In this document: piece after piece, positions 13,994 through 21,745 of the stretch
How positions within the stretch are numbered: the stretch's first letter is position 1
Layout: every line of letters starts with the position of its first letter
Virus record (IMG/VR): IMGVR_UViG_3300028388_002327
Coordinates: 1 to 35,485 of that record
Source: a virus
Strand: one strand, 5' to 3'
Length of the DNA: 35,485 bases
Position numbers and translations under genes: made by a program
Notes under the pieces: model-generated
Databases searched by the model: none
What the model was told of the DNA's origin: nothing
Seen by the model: only the letters and a program-made list of their open reading frames with translations

Positions 13994-16722
13994 GCGAAGC
14001 AATCACCCTTGTCGAGATTGACATCGACTTTTGTTCGCTGACGTATGGCGTTGGCCCCTGCACGGCTGCGGCATCGGTTGCGATCCTCGACGAAGACGGA
14101 TTCCCCTTGCTCGACGAGAGCGGCGACGAGATCGAGGCCGAGAGCACGTTGCAAGGGATACAGGACGAGAGCGGTCAGACGCTGCTCGACGAGTCGGGCG
14201 AAGACATCCTCGACGAGACCTCGGTGATCGTCGGCACGCGCTGTTACAACACATTTGCGACGTGCCAGGACCGGCCAAACTTCACAAACGAGCCGAAGAC
14301 GCTACGCTACTCCGTCGCGAGCGCGAACACCGACAAAGGCGACATTGACTCTATCCCGTCGCTGGTGAGCGTGCGCCACAAGCCCGGGCGCATTCGCATC
14401 GGCCAGGATTTGGGCGAGCGCGCGAGCGTAACTTGCACGTTCGAGGACCATCGCCATAGCGATATCGGCGTAGACCCATACGTCACCGATCGCACCTATG
14501 ATCCGCTCACGCAGGGGACGTATTGGGGGCGCTTCGTCGCCCGCAATCCGTTCATCATCGAGCGTCCGCTCCGCGTCTATCACGGCCGTGCTGGCGATAC
14601 GTTCCCGGCTGACTTCGAGCGGCGCGACTACTTGATCGAGTCGATGTCCGGCCCAGGTCTACAGGGGTCCGTGCAGATCGTCGCGAAAGACCCTCTCCGC
14701 CTTGCAGACGGAGACCAGGCGCAGGCCCCTGCAGCCTCTACGGGCCTTCTCGACGCGGGTATCAGCGACAGCGCCACGAGCCTGACTCTAGCGCCTGCCG
14801 GCATTGGGGCCGAGGAATATAGCGGCGTCACCTATGTCGCGATCAATCGTGAGATATGCGAGGTCACGAACCGCACGGGCGACGTGCTGACGATCGTCCG
14901 GGGCCAGCTCGGCACCGAGGCCCAGGCGCACGACGCAGACGACACCGTGCAAGTTGTCCTCGAATACACGCCGCAGCAGCCGAGCGACATTCTGGCTGAT
15001 CTTCTCCTGAACTATGCGAACGTCGATGCGTCCTGGGTCGACACCACTGAATGGAACGAAAGCGACACGCTGTTTGTCGGCCGGAACTTCACCGGATACG
15101 TCGCAGAGCCGACACCGGTCAAAGTGCTGATCTCCGAGATTCTGGAGCAGGCCGGCGCGAATATGTGGTGGTCCGAGACCGAGCAGCGCATCCGATACGA
15201 ACCGCTCCGCGTCGTGGTGGGCCCGCCGACCGTTGGCGCGGACCAGATGATCAGCGACAGTTTCAAGTCGCGCTCGCTTCCGGAAAAGCGGCTGTCTCAG
15301 GTCTGGACGTACTATGGCCAGATCAACCCGCTGGAGCCGGACGAGCCGAGGAACTATCGCGCGGTCGCGGTCGAGGTTGACGGGGATGCGGAGAGCGCCA
15401 ACGAATACGGCCGTCCCTCGATCCGAAAACTGTTCTCCCGTTGGGTCGCGGCCACTGGCCGAAGCGGCGCGCAGGAACTGAATGCGCGACTGCTCGCGCG
15501 CCGTCGCGATCCTCCGCGGCAGTTCGAGTTCTCACTCGCGCGCTATGCGTCCGACCCGCCAGAAATGGGCGACACGATTGCAGTGCAAGCGCAGCCGCTG
15601 CAGGACGCTCAGGGCCTGCCTAGCAGCGTCACTACTCAGGTGATCTCAGTCGGCGCGCGATTCGATGCGTTCGGCGTTGTGGCCGAAGAGTTCCGCTTCA
15701 CGACGACAGACGGCGGCGCAGCAGGCGCGGGGCTCAACCCCAGCCGCCCCATCGACATTGTGAACGACACGCCCAACGTCAATCTGTGGATCGAATATCT
15801 GAGCCTGTATCCGAACCCGACCGATCTGAACCAGGAGATCGGCAGCGTCGACGCGGGCACTGACACGATCACGATCAACGGTCACGGATACCAGAACGAC
15901 GCGCGGCTGATTTTCGTCGACGCCGCCGACCTTCCTGCGCCGTTCGTAGCTGGCACGACCTACTACGTCATCAATCAGACGGCCAACACATTCCAGCTCT
16001 CTGCGACCGAGGGCGGCGCAGCGATCAACATCACCGACGCGGGGACAGGCACGAACTTCGTGCGGCTAGAAGTCGATGTGCCGGTGACGATCGACCCGAA
16101 CATACAGGTCTATTCGACCAGCTCGGCCAATCCTGCGCTCACCGTCGGAAACTTCGTCGATGGGGTAAACATCACGCTTCGCGTGCGCGAGGGCGCATAC
16201 ATCATCGGCAAGGGCGGCGAGGGCGGCGATGCGACCTTCTTCAACGGCCTGAGCGGAGAAGACGGTGGCACCGCGCTGTTCACCCGTTATGACATCGACG
16301 TAGAGAACGACGGCACAATAGCCGGCGGCGGCGGTGGCGGCGGCGCAGGTGGCTCCGGCTCCGAGGGTGCATTCGCCATCATAGGGTGGGCAGGTGCCGG
16401 CGGCGGCGGCGCGGGCCGAAACGCTGGCGGCGGCGGCGCGTCCGGCGGTTCTCCCGCGCAGCAGGCGGCAAACGGCACGCTAACGACCGGCGGCCCTGGC
16501 GGTGATGGCGAAGATGCGCCTGCTGACCCGCGCGGCGGCGACGGCGGCGACGGCGGCGATCTCGGCCAGGCAGGCGGGAACGGGAGCCTCGGCTCTGCCT
16601 CTGGAATTGATAGCGATATCGGCGTTGGAGGTTCTGGCGGCGCGGCGGGCACTGCGATCGACGGCGACTCGCAAGTTACACTCACGGGTTCCGGTACTGT
16701 GACCGGGCCACAGGTCAACTGA
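13990..16722 (+). CDS. Central tail hub / tip attachment protein with polyglycine C-terminus
   Basis: The product is 910 residues. The N-terminus holds a Cys-bearing tail-tip pattern (CSLTYGVGPC ... RCYNTFATCQDRPNF) interrupted by an acidic insertion with repeated LLDESGD-type units. Residues ~95-590 are a hub-like region ('GDIDSIPSLVSVRHKPGRI', 'EVTNRTGDVLTIVRGQLGTEAQAH', 'MWWSETEQRIRYEP'). A beta domain near 620-690 has 'INGHGYQNDARL' and 'TYYVINQTANTFQLSATEGG'. The last ~180 residues are very glycine-rich, as in polyglycine-helix adhesins such as S16 gp38. A single protein thus joins hub and receptor-binding-type modules; the receptor role is inferred. Confidence 0.88.
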   Translation: MSEAITLVEIDIDFCSLTYGVGPCTAAASVAILDEDGFPLLDESGDEIEAESTLQGIQDESGQTLLDESGEDILDETSVIVGTRCYNTFATCQDRPNFTNEPKTLRYSVASANTDKGDIDSIPSLVSVRHKPGRIRIGQDLGERASVTCTFEDHRHSDIGVDPYVTDRTYDPLTQGTYWGRFVARNPFIIERPLRVYHGRAGDTFPADFERRDYLIESMSGPGLQGSVQIVAKDPLRLADGDQAQAPAASTGLLDAGISDSATSLTLAPAGIGAEEYSGVTYVAINREICEVTNRTGDVLTIVRGQLGTEAQAHDADDTVQVVLEYTPQQPSDILADLLLNYANVDASWVDTTEWNESDTLFVGRNFTGYVAEPTPVKVLISEILEQAGANMWWSETEQRIRYEPLRVVVGPPTVGADQMISDSFKSRSLPEKRLSQVWTYYGQINPLEPDEPRNYRAVAVEVDGDAESANEYGRPSIRKLFSRWVAATGRSGAQELNARLLARRRDPPRQFEFSLARYASDPPEMGDTIAVQAQPLQDAQGLPSSVTTQVISVGARFDAFGVVAEEFRFTTTDGGAAGAGLNPSRPIDIVNDTPNVNLWIEYLSLYPNPTDLNQEIGSVDAGTDTITINGHGYQNDARLIFVDAADLPAPFVAGTTYYVINQTANTFQLSATEGGAAINITDAGTGTNFVRLEVDVPVTIDPNIQVYSTSSANPALTVGNFVDGVNITLRVREGAYIIGKGGEGGDATFFNGLSGEDGGTALFTRYDIDVENDGTIAGGGGGGGAGGSGSEGAFAIIGWAGAGGGGAGRNAGGGGASGGSPAQQAANGTLTTGGPGGDGEDAPADPRGGDGGDGGDLGQAGGNGSLGSASGIDSDIGVGGSGGAAGTAIDGDSQVTLTGSGTVTGPQVN

Positions 16723-16734
16723 GGAGGCGTCCGC

Positions 16735-17175
16735 ATGGCGCGCATATCGACCTATTCAGACGGCGGCGCGATCCTGCCGACCGACGATCTCATCTGCGTT
16801 CGATCGGGCGGCAACGTGCGCGTGCGCGTGCTGACGTACGATGCGACGTTCTACTTCCCTGGCGTGCCGGCGGACGACGAGCTACTGACCCGCATTGTCC
16901 TGCCGCGTGCGTGCTACATCCCCGATACGGCGACCGACTCTCAGGCGAGCGCGGGCACGGCGGCGACGGGCGCGCTCACGGTCAACATCAACAAGAACGG
17001 GTCGAGCGTCGGGACCATCGCGTGGTCGGCCTCTGGCACGACCGGGACGTTCACGGTCTCGGGCGATCAGACCTTCGCGGCCGGCGATGTGCTCGACGTG
17101 CAGAACGCAGCGACTGCGGACGGAACGTTGGCCGACATCTCGATCACGATCGCCCTTCTGCTCGGCGCCCCATAA
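16735..17175 (+). CDS. Small fibre-associated protein
   Basis: The product is 146 residues with AGGAGG upstream. The start 'MARISTYSDGGAILPTDDLICVRSGGNVRVRV' is a common opening of phage fibre and tail-tip proteins. The rest is Thr/Ala-rich beta sequence ('TGTFTVSGDQTFAAGDVLDVQNAATADGTLADISITIALLL'), like a C1q/TNF-type or jelly-roll fibre head. It overlaps the next ATG by one base. Probably a virion tail-tip component. Confidence 0.78.
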   Translation: MARISTYSDGGAILPTDDLICVRSGGNVRVRVLTYDATFYFPGVPADDELLTRIVLPRACYIPDTATDSQASAGTAATGALTVNINKNGSSVGTIAWSASGTTGTFTVSGDQTFAAGDVLDVQNAATADGTLADISITIALLLGAP

Positions 17176-18905
17176 TGAGTCTGAAGGTCATCACGCCCGG
17201 CGGCAGTGGACTCGGCACTGCGCCAGCAGAAAACACTGCGGTCAGCGAGCTGAACGCGATCTCGGCGGAACACTATTGGGAACTGAGCGAAGTTTCGGGC
17301 ACCACATTCGCTGACAGCGGAACATCGGGCAACTGGCCGCTAAACTATCCAACGTCGGGCGGCTTTCGCGATCCCTGTATGCGCGGCGTTGTCGGAAAGA
17401 TTCGCGGCGAGCCGAAGGTCCGCGCCCTGGGCATTGATGCGCGCGCCCTTGTTGAAAGCAACGATGTCTTCAGCACTCGGCTGACCACGACGACAGGTGC
17501 TGTAGGCGCTTGGATGGGGTGGGCGAGCGGCCGCGACACAAACACCACGACGACGCAGGCCAATAAGCCTTTTATCGGGTGCCGATACCCGCTGAACAGC
17601 ATCAATCAATTGCTGTGGCGGTTCGGTCTTCTGAACAATGGAAGCGTCTACTACCGCATGTGGACAGCAGGCGGATGGGTCGCGCAGTGGATATGGGACG
17701 ACCCGACGACCGTCCAGAATATGCAGAAGGCGAACCCATCGGATACGGTCATCACCGGCGGGAAGATGCACCACTATGTTCTAGTTCAGCGCAACGACGG
17801 CAACGGCCCACAGCTTTACATCAATGGGTCGCTAATCACTGCGTCACCGACGACGAGCTTTAGCGGAACAGGCGCGAACGCGGACGCGTGGTGGACTGCA
17901 GCCGAGGCAGCGGCCAGCTTTAATCAAGTGTTCTTCCAGCTCGGTCAGAACTGCCGCATTCAACTCCCGTTCGTAAAAGGCGCCGACATCACCTCACAAG
18001 AAGTCAGCGACATCTACACGGCCGCCAGCCCGGCAGGGAATTGCGGGGATTTGCACGAGTGGATTCAGGCATGGGACCCTGACTTCTGGAAGCCTCCAAA
18101 CAACATGCGCGCTGCCATGGACCCGGTAGAGCAGCCGCGTTCGGTGTGGTGGGAGAAAAACATTGGCAACGCCAGCACTACAGAGTTTGTTGATCTTCTC
18201 TGGAGTTATCTTAGCAACTGGCAGTCGGTCGGCGAGGCGATCAACACGACCGACTGGCCCGGCATTGACTACAACGTGCAAGGCGTTGAAACGGGTGGCG
18301 CGATCACGCCCTCGCGCGGTAGCTTCTGGTCGGGCAACACTCTGTCGAGCCAGCCATGGTCCGCGAAGTGGACTGCGGCCAACGGCTTTGACACCGGGAC
18401 GCTGGGCATGGTTCTGCAGATTCCAACAAACGGGAACGAGCTGTTCCGCTGGGAGCACGACGCCGACAACTACTTCCGCATTCGCATGGTCGGAAGCTCG
18501 CCGCGCCAGTTTCAGATCACGCTACAGCTCGGCGCGGGCAATTTCTGGCAGGTGAACTGGGACTTTCCAGCCGCGACCGGTACAACCGGGTTCATGGTCA
18601 TCACGCAGAACGGCGTGCCGAGCGCCGGCGTCGACGTTTACTGGAATGGCGTACTCCAGGACGGAGCAAACATCGCCGGAACCTCGGGCGGCAGCCTTGA
18701 CGGGTCGGAGTGGTTTAGCGATCTGACGGCAGTCGGGGAATGGCGCATCAAGTTCCCGCCCGCGTCTTCCACCTTCGACGGCGACTGGTTCTCTGGCCAG
18801 CTCTATGATCTTTGGATCAAGGGCGGAACGCCGCTGACGGCGAGCCAGATATTCAACCTGTACTCGCTGGCTGTTGGCGACATCACTACGCTTGCGCCGC
18901 CTTGA
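17175..18905 (+). CDS. Tail protein with two LamG-like lectin domains
   Basis: The product is 576 residues from ATG 17175; the open frame extends upstream to 16911 but that part lies in the previous gene. Near the N-terminus 'HYWELSEVSGTTFADSG' is the typical entry of a concanavalin/LamG domain, and 'GKMHHYVLVQRNDGNGPQLYINGSLI' is its core. The C-terminal half has a second lectin-like domain ending 'GDWFSGQLYDLWIKGGTPLTASQIFNLYSLA'. Such domains bind surface glycans, so this is a second likely receptor-binding protein. Confidence 0.85.
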   Translation: MSLKVITPGGSGLGTAPAENTAVSELNAISAEHYWELSEVSGTTFADSGTSGNWPLNYPTSGGFRDPCMRGVVGKIRGEPKVRALGIDARALVESNDVFSTRLTTTTGAVGAWMGWASGRDTNTTTTQANKPFIGCRYPLNSINQLLWRFGLLNNGSVYYRMWTAGGWVAQWIWDDPTTVQNMQKANPSDTVITGGKMHHYVLVQRNDGNGPQLYINGSLITASPTTSFSGTGANADAWWTAAEAAASFNQVFFQLGQNCRIQLPFVKGADITSQEVSDIYTAASPAGNCGDLHEWIQAWDPDFWKPPNNMRAAMDPVEQPRSVWWEKNIGNASTTEFVDLLWSYLSNWQSVGEAINTTDWPGIDYNVQGVETGGAITPSRGSFWSGNTLSSQPWSAKWTAANGFDTGTLGMVLQIPTNGNELFRWEHDADNYFRIRMVGSSPRQFQITLQLGAGNFWQVNWDFPAATGTTGFMVITQNGVPSAGVDVYWNGVLQDGANIAGTSGGSLDGSEWFSDLTAVGEWRIKFPPASSTFDGDWFSGQLYDLWIKGGTPLTASQIFNLYSLAVGDITTLAPP

Positions 18906-18915
18906 GGGCCCATCA

Positions 18916-19395
18916 ATGAACGAGTCGCCATTCGACCACTACGCGCCAGCGTATTTCAAAGCAGAGGAGTTCCGCGAGTGGGCCGATCATATGTCCGTCG
19001 TGCTGCTCGCAAAACTTGACGTTTTCCGTGCGCATTGGGGCGCTCCCGTGAATGTCTCTAAGCACCCGCTTGCTATCGGCCGCGAGGACAGAAGCAAGAG
19101 TCAGCACAACGTTCGGCTATGGGGAGAGGTGCGCGGCATTGACTTACAACCGCGCGGAATGGTTTATCGAGAAGACATGGCACGCGCGATAGAATGCGCG
19201 AGACTGTCAGGGTTCACGGGAATCGGTATCTACCCGCACTGGCAACCGACTGCGGGGATTCACGTCGATGTCAGGGTGGGACGCAAGCCGCTGCATCCAG
19301 CTATGTGGGGCGCCATTCGTCCTGATCCAGCGAAGGGGCAGGATTATACAACTGTGGGGCGCGCGCTTGTGGAGGCGCCTTCTAGGGATGCCTGA
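18916..19395 (+). CDS. Endolysin, M15-type peptidase
   Basis: A 159-residue zinc peptidase that would cut peptidoglycan cross-bridges. From ATG 18916: 'YFKAEEFREWADH' at the start, then the metal-binding pattern of the M15_3 group, with His64 in SQHN, Asp76 in GIDLQP and His116 in GIHVDVR. No signal peptide, so export depends on a holin. It opens the lysis cassette and its stop overlaps the next gene by 8 bases. Confidence 0.9.
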   Translation: MNESPFDHYAPAYFKAEEFREWADHMSVVLLAKLDVFRAHWGAPVNVSKHPLAIGREDRSKSQHNVRLWGEVRGIDLQPRGMVYREDMARAIECARLSGFTGIGIYPHWQPTAGIHVDVRVGRKPLHPAMWGAIRPDPAKGQDYTTVGRALVEAPSRDA

Positions 19396-19669
19396 GGACA
19401 TGTCCGATGACAGCTACCGCATCGGCCTTTTAGAAGGCATAGCGGCGGGACAGGAAAAGCGCCTGCAGTGGCTGGAGGATCAACGCGTTCGCCAGGACGA
19501 GCGTCACCATCGGGACCTGATCATGCTTCGTGAGGAGATTTCGAAGGTGGCCGCAAGTCAGGACAAGCGCACCGGCGCAGAAGATTCCAGGAAGTTCGCT
19601 TTCACTGCAGCGATTGCGATCAGCGGCGCCATACTTGCGCTGATTGCGCAATTCTTTGTCGGAGAATGA
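19388..19669 (+). CDS. Coiled-coil membrane protein, XhlA-like lysis protein
   Basis: The product is 93 residues from ATG 19388 (another in-frame ATG at 19400). Residues ~15-65 are a charged helix with heptad pattern (EKRLQWLEDQRVRQDERHHR), followed by one C-terminal membrane segment 'FAFTAAIAISGAILALIAQFF'. This is the topology of XhlA-type holin partners. Its position between endolysin and holin supports a lysis role. Sequence identity to a known family is not claimed. Confidence 0.78.
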   Translation: MPEDMSDDSYRIGLLEGIAAGQEKRLQWLEDQRVRQDERHHRDLIMLREEISKVAASQDKRTGAEDSRKFAFTAAIAISGAILALIAQFFVGE

Positions 19670-19671
19670 AC

Positions 19672-19869
19672 ATGGCTACTCAGAACATGGCTACTCAGAA
19701 CAAGGCCACCGCTGTCGGTTTCGCTGGCGGCTTCGCAGTGCTCGTGCTCTGGCTGATCTCGTTCTACGCGCCGGAGCTAATGGAAGCGGCACCGGCTGGC
19801 GTCGAGGCCGCACTCACGACCGTGATCGCGTACATTGCGGCGCGGTTCCGCAAAGAGGATAAGGTGTAA
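19672..19869 (+). CDS. Holin (small membrane protein)
   Basis: A 65-residue protein with two hydrophobic segments (GFAGGFAVLVLWLISFYA and EAALTTVIAYIAARF) and a charged C-terminus (RKEDKV), as in small class II or related holins. ATG 19672 is preferred because GGAG lies 7 bases upstream; an earlier ATG at 19666 is too close. The first 15 bases are tandemly duplicated (19672-19686, 19687-19701), which repeats ATG and the MATQN pentapeptide, so a second start exists at 19687. Confidence 0.85.
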   Translation: MATQNMATQNKATAVGFAGGFAVLVLWLISFYAPELMEAAPAGVEAALTTVIAYIAARFRKEDKV

Positions 19870-19871
19870 CC

Positions 19872-20225
19872 ATGTACAGACTTACCCCTTACGGCCATCG
19901 CGGCCTGTTCGTGCTGGTCCTGCTGATCGGCGTCCTGGCGCTCTCCGGGTGCCAGACTAACCAGGTCGCTCCCACTCCGGGCCGGGCCATCGTGATGGCT
20001 GCTGTTGCGCTTGAGAGCGTCGCAGACCTTACGGTCACGCTGAATGAAAGCGGGGCCATCCCTGACAGCAAGCGCGCCGAGGTGCGCGTGAAGCTCGATC
20101 AGGCGTATGCGCTTCTAGAAACTGCCCGCGAGCAGGTCGGCACCGAGGAAGGTGTGAACGCACTCGATGCGGTAGACGCGCTGTTGCGGCAGGTTCGGTC
20201 CATGATCGCAGTCGAGGAGACCTGA
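19872..20225 (+). CDS. Lipoprotein, possible outer spanin component
   Basis: The product is 117 residues with an N-terminal signal and lipobox LALSGC, so it should be lipidated at the Cys near residue 27. The mature part is helical (DLTVTLNESG, LDQAYALLETAREQV). In a lysis cassette a small lipoprotein is often an outer-membrane spanin, which would fit a Gram-negative host. No separate inner spanin is clearly visible, so the assignment is inferred. Confidence 0.75.
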   Translation: MYRLTPYGHRGLFVLVLLIGVLALSGCQTNQVAPTPGRAIVMAAVALESVADLTVTLNESGAIPDSKRAEVRVKLDQAYALLETAREQVGTEEGVNALDAVDALLRQVRSMIAVEET

Positions 20226-20226
20226 A

Positions 20227-20409
20227 ATGGATGCGGGCATGATCCTCAAGGCCGCCATCTACATCATCGAGGCATATCGGCAGCTAGCCGGCAACACCTC
20301 GAAGCTCCGCGAGTTGATGGAACGCGCCGATGCAGAAGATCGGCCGATCTCTGACGAGGAGATAGACCAGGTGATGGCCGATACCCGAGATGCCATTGAC
20401 CGAGTCTGA
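20227..20409 (+). CDS. Small helical protein at the end of the lysis cassette
   Basis: A 60-residue protein (MDAGMILKAAIYIIEAYRQLAG...). GGAG lies upstream. The N-terminal 20 residues are fairly hydrophobic but short of a clear membrane helix; the rest is charged helix ending 'MADTRDAIDRV'. It is the last gene before a strong terminator-like hairpin. Function unknown. Confidence 0.7.
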   Translation: MDAGMILKAAIYIIEAYRQLAGNTSKLRELMERADAEDRPISDEEIDQVMADTRDAIDRV

Positions 20410-20435
20410 CCATGGCTGTCTAGGCAGCTAAGTCC

Positions 20436-20455
20436 AGGGCCCCTTCCGGGGCCCT
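20436..20455 (+). terminator. Hairpin ending the late operon
   Basis: AGGGCCCC (20436-20443) and GGGGCCCT (20448-20455) pair perfectly around a TTCC loop, followed by TTG. It lies between convergent genes (20409 plus, 20488 minus), the usual place for a bidirectional terminator. The U-run is short. Confidence 0.7.
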
Positions 20456-20487
20456 TTGCCTAAAGGGCTGTGGCCCAGTCTTACACT

Positions 20488-20990
20488 TCAATCTGCCGCG
20501 CCCTCCGCGTCGCTGCCGACGTTCCACCCGAGCAATCTAGCCTCGGACGCTAAGAACTGCACAATCCGAGTCATGCGTTCGCCGTAGGCGTCGGTCTGCT
20601 CGGTCCAGTTGGCACGGTTTGCCGGAGACCAGTGCTCTAGCGCCTGAGCAAGCGTCATCGAATTACAGTGCTCGTCCGTGATCCAAAAGCCTCCGCGGTC
20701 GATGTAGGCTAAGACGCTGTTATTACTTAGCGTCGCCGTCACAACAGAGGCGTTATGCTGTACGCGGGCACGCGCGAGGCTGGCACCCGAGAGGTCGGCA
20801 CTTGAGAGGTTAGCATTCGAGAGGTCGGCATCCGAGAGGTAAGCAACCGAGAGGTCGGCACCCGAGAGGTTGGCACCCGAGAGGTCGGCAGCCGAGAAGT
20901 CGGCATCCGAGAGGTCGGCACCAGAGAGGTCGGCACCAGAGAGGGGTGCAAATCCAGGATTTCGCTTAGCGCGTTTGGGTTCATTTCCAT
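20488..20990 (-). pseudogene. Pentapeptide-repeat protein gene with a frameshift
   Basis: From ATG 20990 the frame gives [15 protein letters not shown], a typical opening of phage pentapeptide-repeat proteins. A -1 shift at CACCCC (complement of 20943-20946) then gives about twelve A(D/N)LSx repeats, followed by a conserved-looking C-terminal part (LAYIDRGGFWITDEHC...) ending at 20488. Read without a shift, the repeats become PTSRx units and the frame stops at 20739, with a GTGA overlap to a GTG start at 20742 (84 residues). The repeat pattern, with D/N at position 2 and free choice at position 5, fits the pentapeptide frame. So the gene is either frameshifted, mis-sequenced at the C-run, or recoded. 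Confidence 0.75.
20763..20945 (-). repeat. Pentapeptide (15-bp) repeat tract
   Basis: About twelve 15-bp units, consensus GCC GAC CTC TCG GGT, coding A(D/N)LSx. Third-base changes (GCC/GCT, TCG/TCA) are silent in this frame, and the variable fifth residue is G, D, A, V, N or S. The unit 8 has Tyr in place of Asp/Asn. Confidence 0.9.
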
Positions 20991-21190
20991 TAGGCCATTT
21001 CCTCTAGTTCCTGAAGGTCCCTGTCCAGCTTTGCGAGCATCCGCTGGCACGCTTCGGCATCTTTCGATACCTGCTCCGACTCACTGACTTCTGCCGCTGC
21101 GCGCAAGTTGACTCGTGCGCGGGCGATGTGTGCGCGGGCGTCCAGCATGTAGCCCACTGCTTTTGGACTGTTCATAGCGAGCACGCTCAT
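20990..21190 (-). CDS. Small helical protein of unknown function
   Basis: The product is 66 residues (MSVLAMNSPKAVGYMLDARAHIARARVNL...). It is highly charged and helical, ending LDRDLQELEEMA, with likely coiled coil. ATG overlaps the upstream regulator's stop (ATGA) and its own stop overlaps the pentapeptide gene's ATG (TAATG), so the three genes form one operon. No family recognised. Confidence 0.7.
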   Translation of the reverse strand: MSVLAMNSPKAVGYMLDARAHIARARVNLRAAAEVSESEQVSKDAEACQRMLAKLDRDLQELEEMA

Positions 21191-21381
21191 GCTTCACCCT
21201 CCGTCCGAATGTCCTCGACGCTCACGATATCGCTGTAGTAGTGCGCGATCTGAAACGCCCTCGGCTCAGGCACGCGGTTTTCTTTCATCCACACGCGCAC
21301 GGCCTGGCCGGTAATCCCCAGCCGCTTTGCGACCGCCTGCGACCCTCCAAGGTCCCCGATAATCTGCCTGACGCTTTTCAT
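21187..21381 (-). CDS. Cro/YdaS-type helix-turn-helix regulator
   Basis: The product is 64 residues from ATG 21381; the open frame continues upstream but that part covers the operator. 'IIGDLGGSQAVAKRLGITGQAVRVWMKENRVPEPRAFQIA' is a clear Cro-like helix-turn-helix with recognition helix near TGQAVRVWMKE. It likely binds the tandem ACTC-N4-GAGT sites just upstream of its own start and controls divergent transcription with the plus-strand gene at 21543. Confidence 0.88.
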   Translation of the reverse strand: MKSVRQIIGDLGGSQAVAKRLGITGQAVRVWMKENRVPEPRAFQIAHYYSDIVSVEDIRTEGEA

Positions 21382-21383
21382 GC

Positions 21384-21416
21384 GATGACTCCTGTGAGTG
21401 ATGACTCCTGTGAGTG
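21384..21416. promoter_or_regulatory. Tandem palindromic operator
   Basis: Two 16-bp direct copies, each holding ACTC-CTGT-GAGT (a perfect 4-bp inverted repeat), lie directly before the minus-strand regulator. The GAGT-N4-ACTC between copies is itself an inverted repeat. Centres are 16 bp apart. This is typical of Cro/CI binding; which protein binds is inferred. Confidence 0.65.
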
Positions 21417-21446
21417 ATGGGGGGACTATGCCTGGGCAAAAAAAAA

Positions 21447-21488
21447 TGCGCAATAGCTCTTGCGCAAGATGTTTTGCTTTGGCATAGT
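21447..21488 (+). promoter_or_regulatory. Promoter with overlapping operator for the rightward early operon
   Basis: TTGCGC (21460-21465) and CATAGT (21483-21488) with a 17-bp spacer form a good sigma70-type promoter. TGCGCAA-N6-TTGCGCA (21447-21466) is a perfect inverted repeat covering the -35. It lies between the regulator operators and the plus-strand gene 21543. Confidence 0.6.
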
Positions 21489-21496
21489 GGGCTCAT

Positions 21497-21530
21497 CAAC
21501 ACAGCACACCAACACAGCACACCAACACAG
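21497..21530 (+). repeat. 13-bp tandem repeats in an mRNA leader
   Basis: CAACACAGCACAC occurs at 21497-21509 and 21510-21522, then a partial third copy CAACACAG (21523-21530). It lies between the promoter and the Shine-Dalgarno of the 21543 gene. A related stretch occurs downstream at 21711-21727. Confidence 0.8.
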
Positions 21531-21542
21531 AGGGACAAGCAA

Positions 21543-21710
21543 ATGAGCTACGCAGACATTCTCCACGCATTCCTCGCGGACACGGCCCGCCCGGATTTTT
21601 CGCAAGCAGGCGCATACCAAGCGGCTTGCCAGATTTTCGGAGACAGCAACGAGCGCCAAGCGGCGGCATGGACGCTAACGATTCTGAGCGAGAGCGACGC
21701 CACCGCCTGA
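21543..21710 (+). CDS. Small early protein of unknown function
   Basis: A 55-residue protein from ATG 21543 with GAGGG about 8 bases upstream; an open frame further upstream (from 21414) covers promoter sequence and is rejected. Sequence MSYADILHAFLADTARPDFSQ... is helical and mildly acidic. First gene of the rightward early operon. No family recognised. Confidence 0.7.
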   Translation: MSYADILHAFLADTARPDFSQAGAYQAACQIFGDSNERQAAAWTLTILSESDATA

Positions 21711-21745
21711 CAGCACACCATCACAGAGCATTGAGGGAGAAAGGC

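Noticed and set aside
20763-20945. PTSRx repeat protein in the unshifted frame
   Set aside because: Silent changes and the residue pattern fit the ADLSx frame; the PTSRx frame is treated as a result of the frame break, though translation cannot be excluded.
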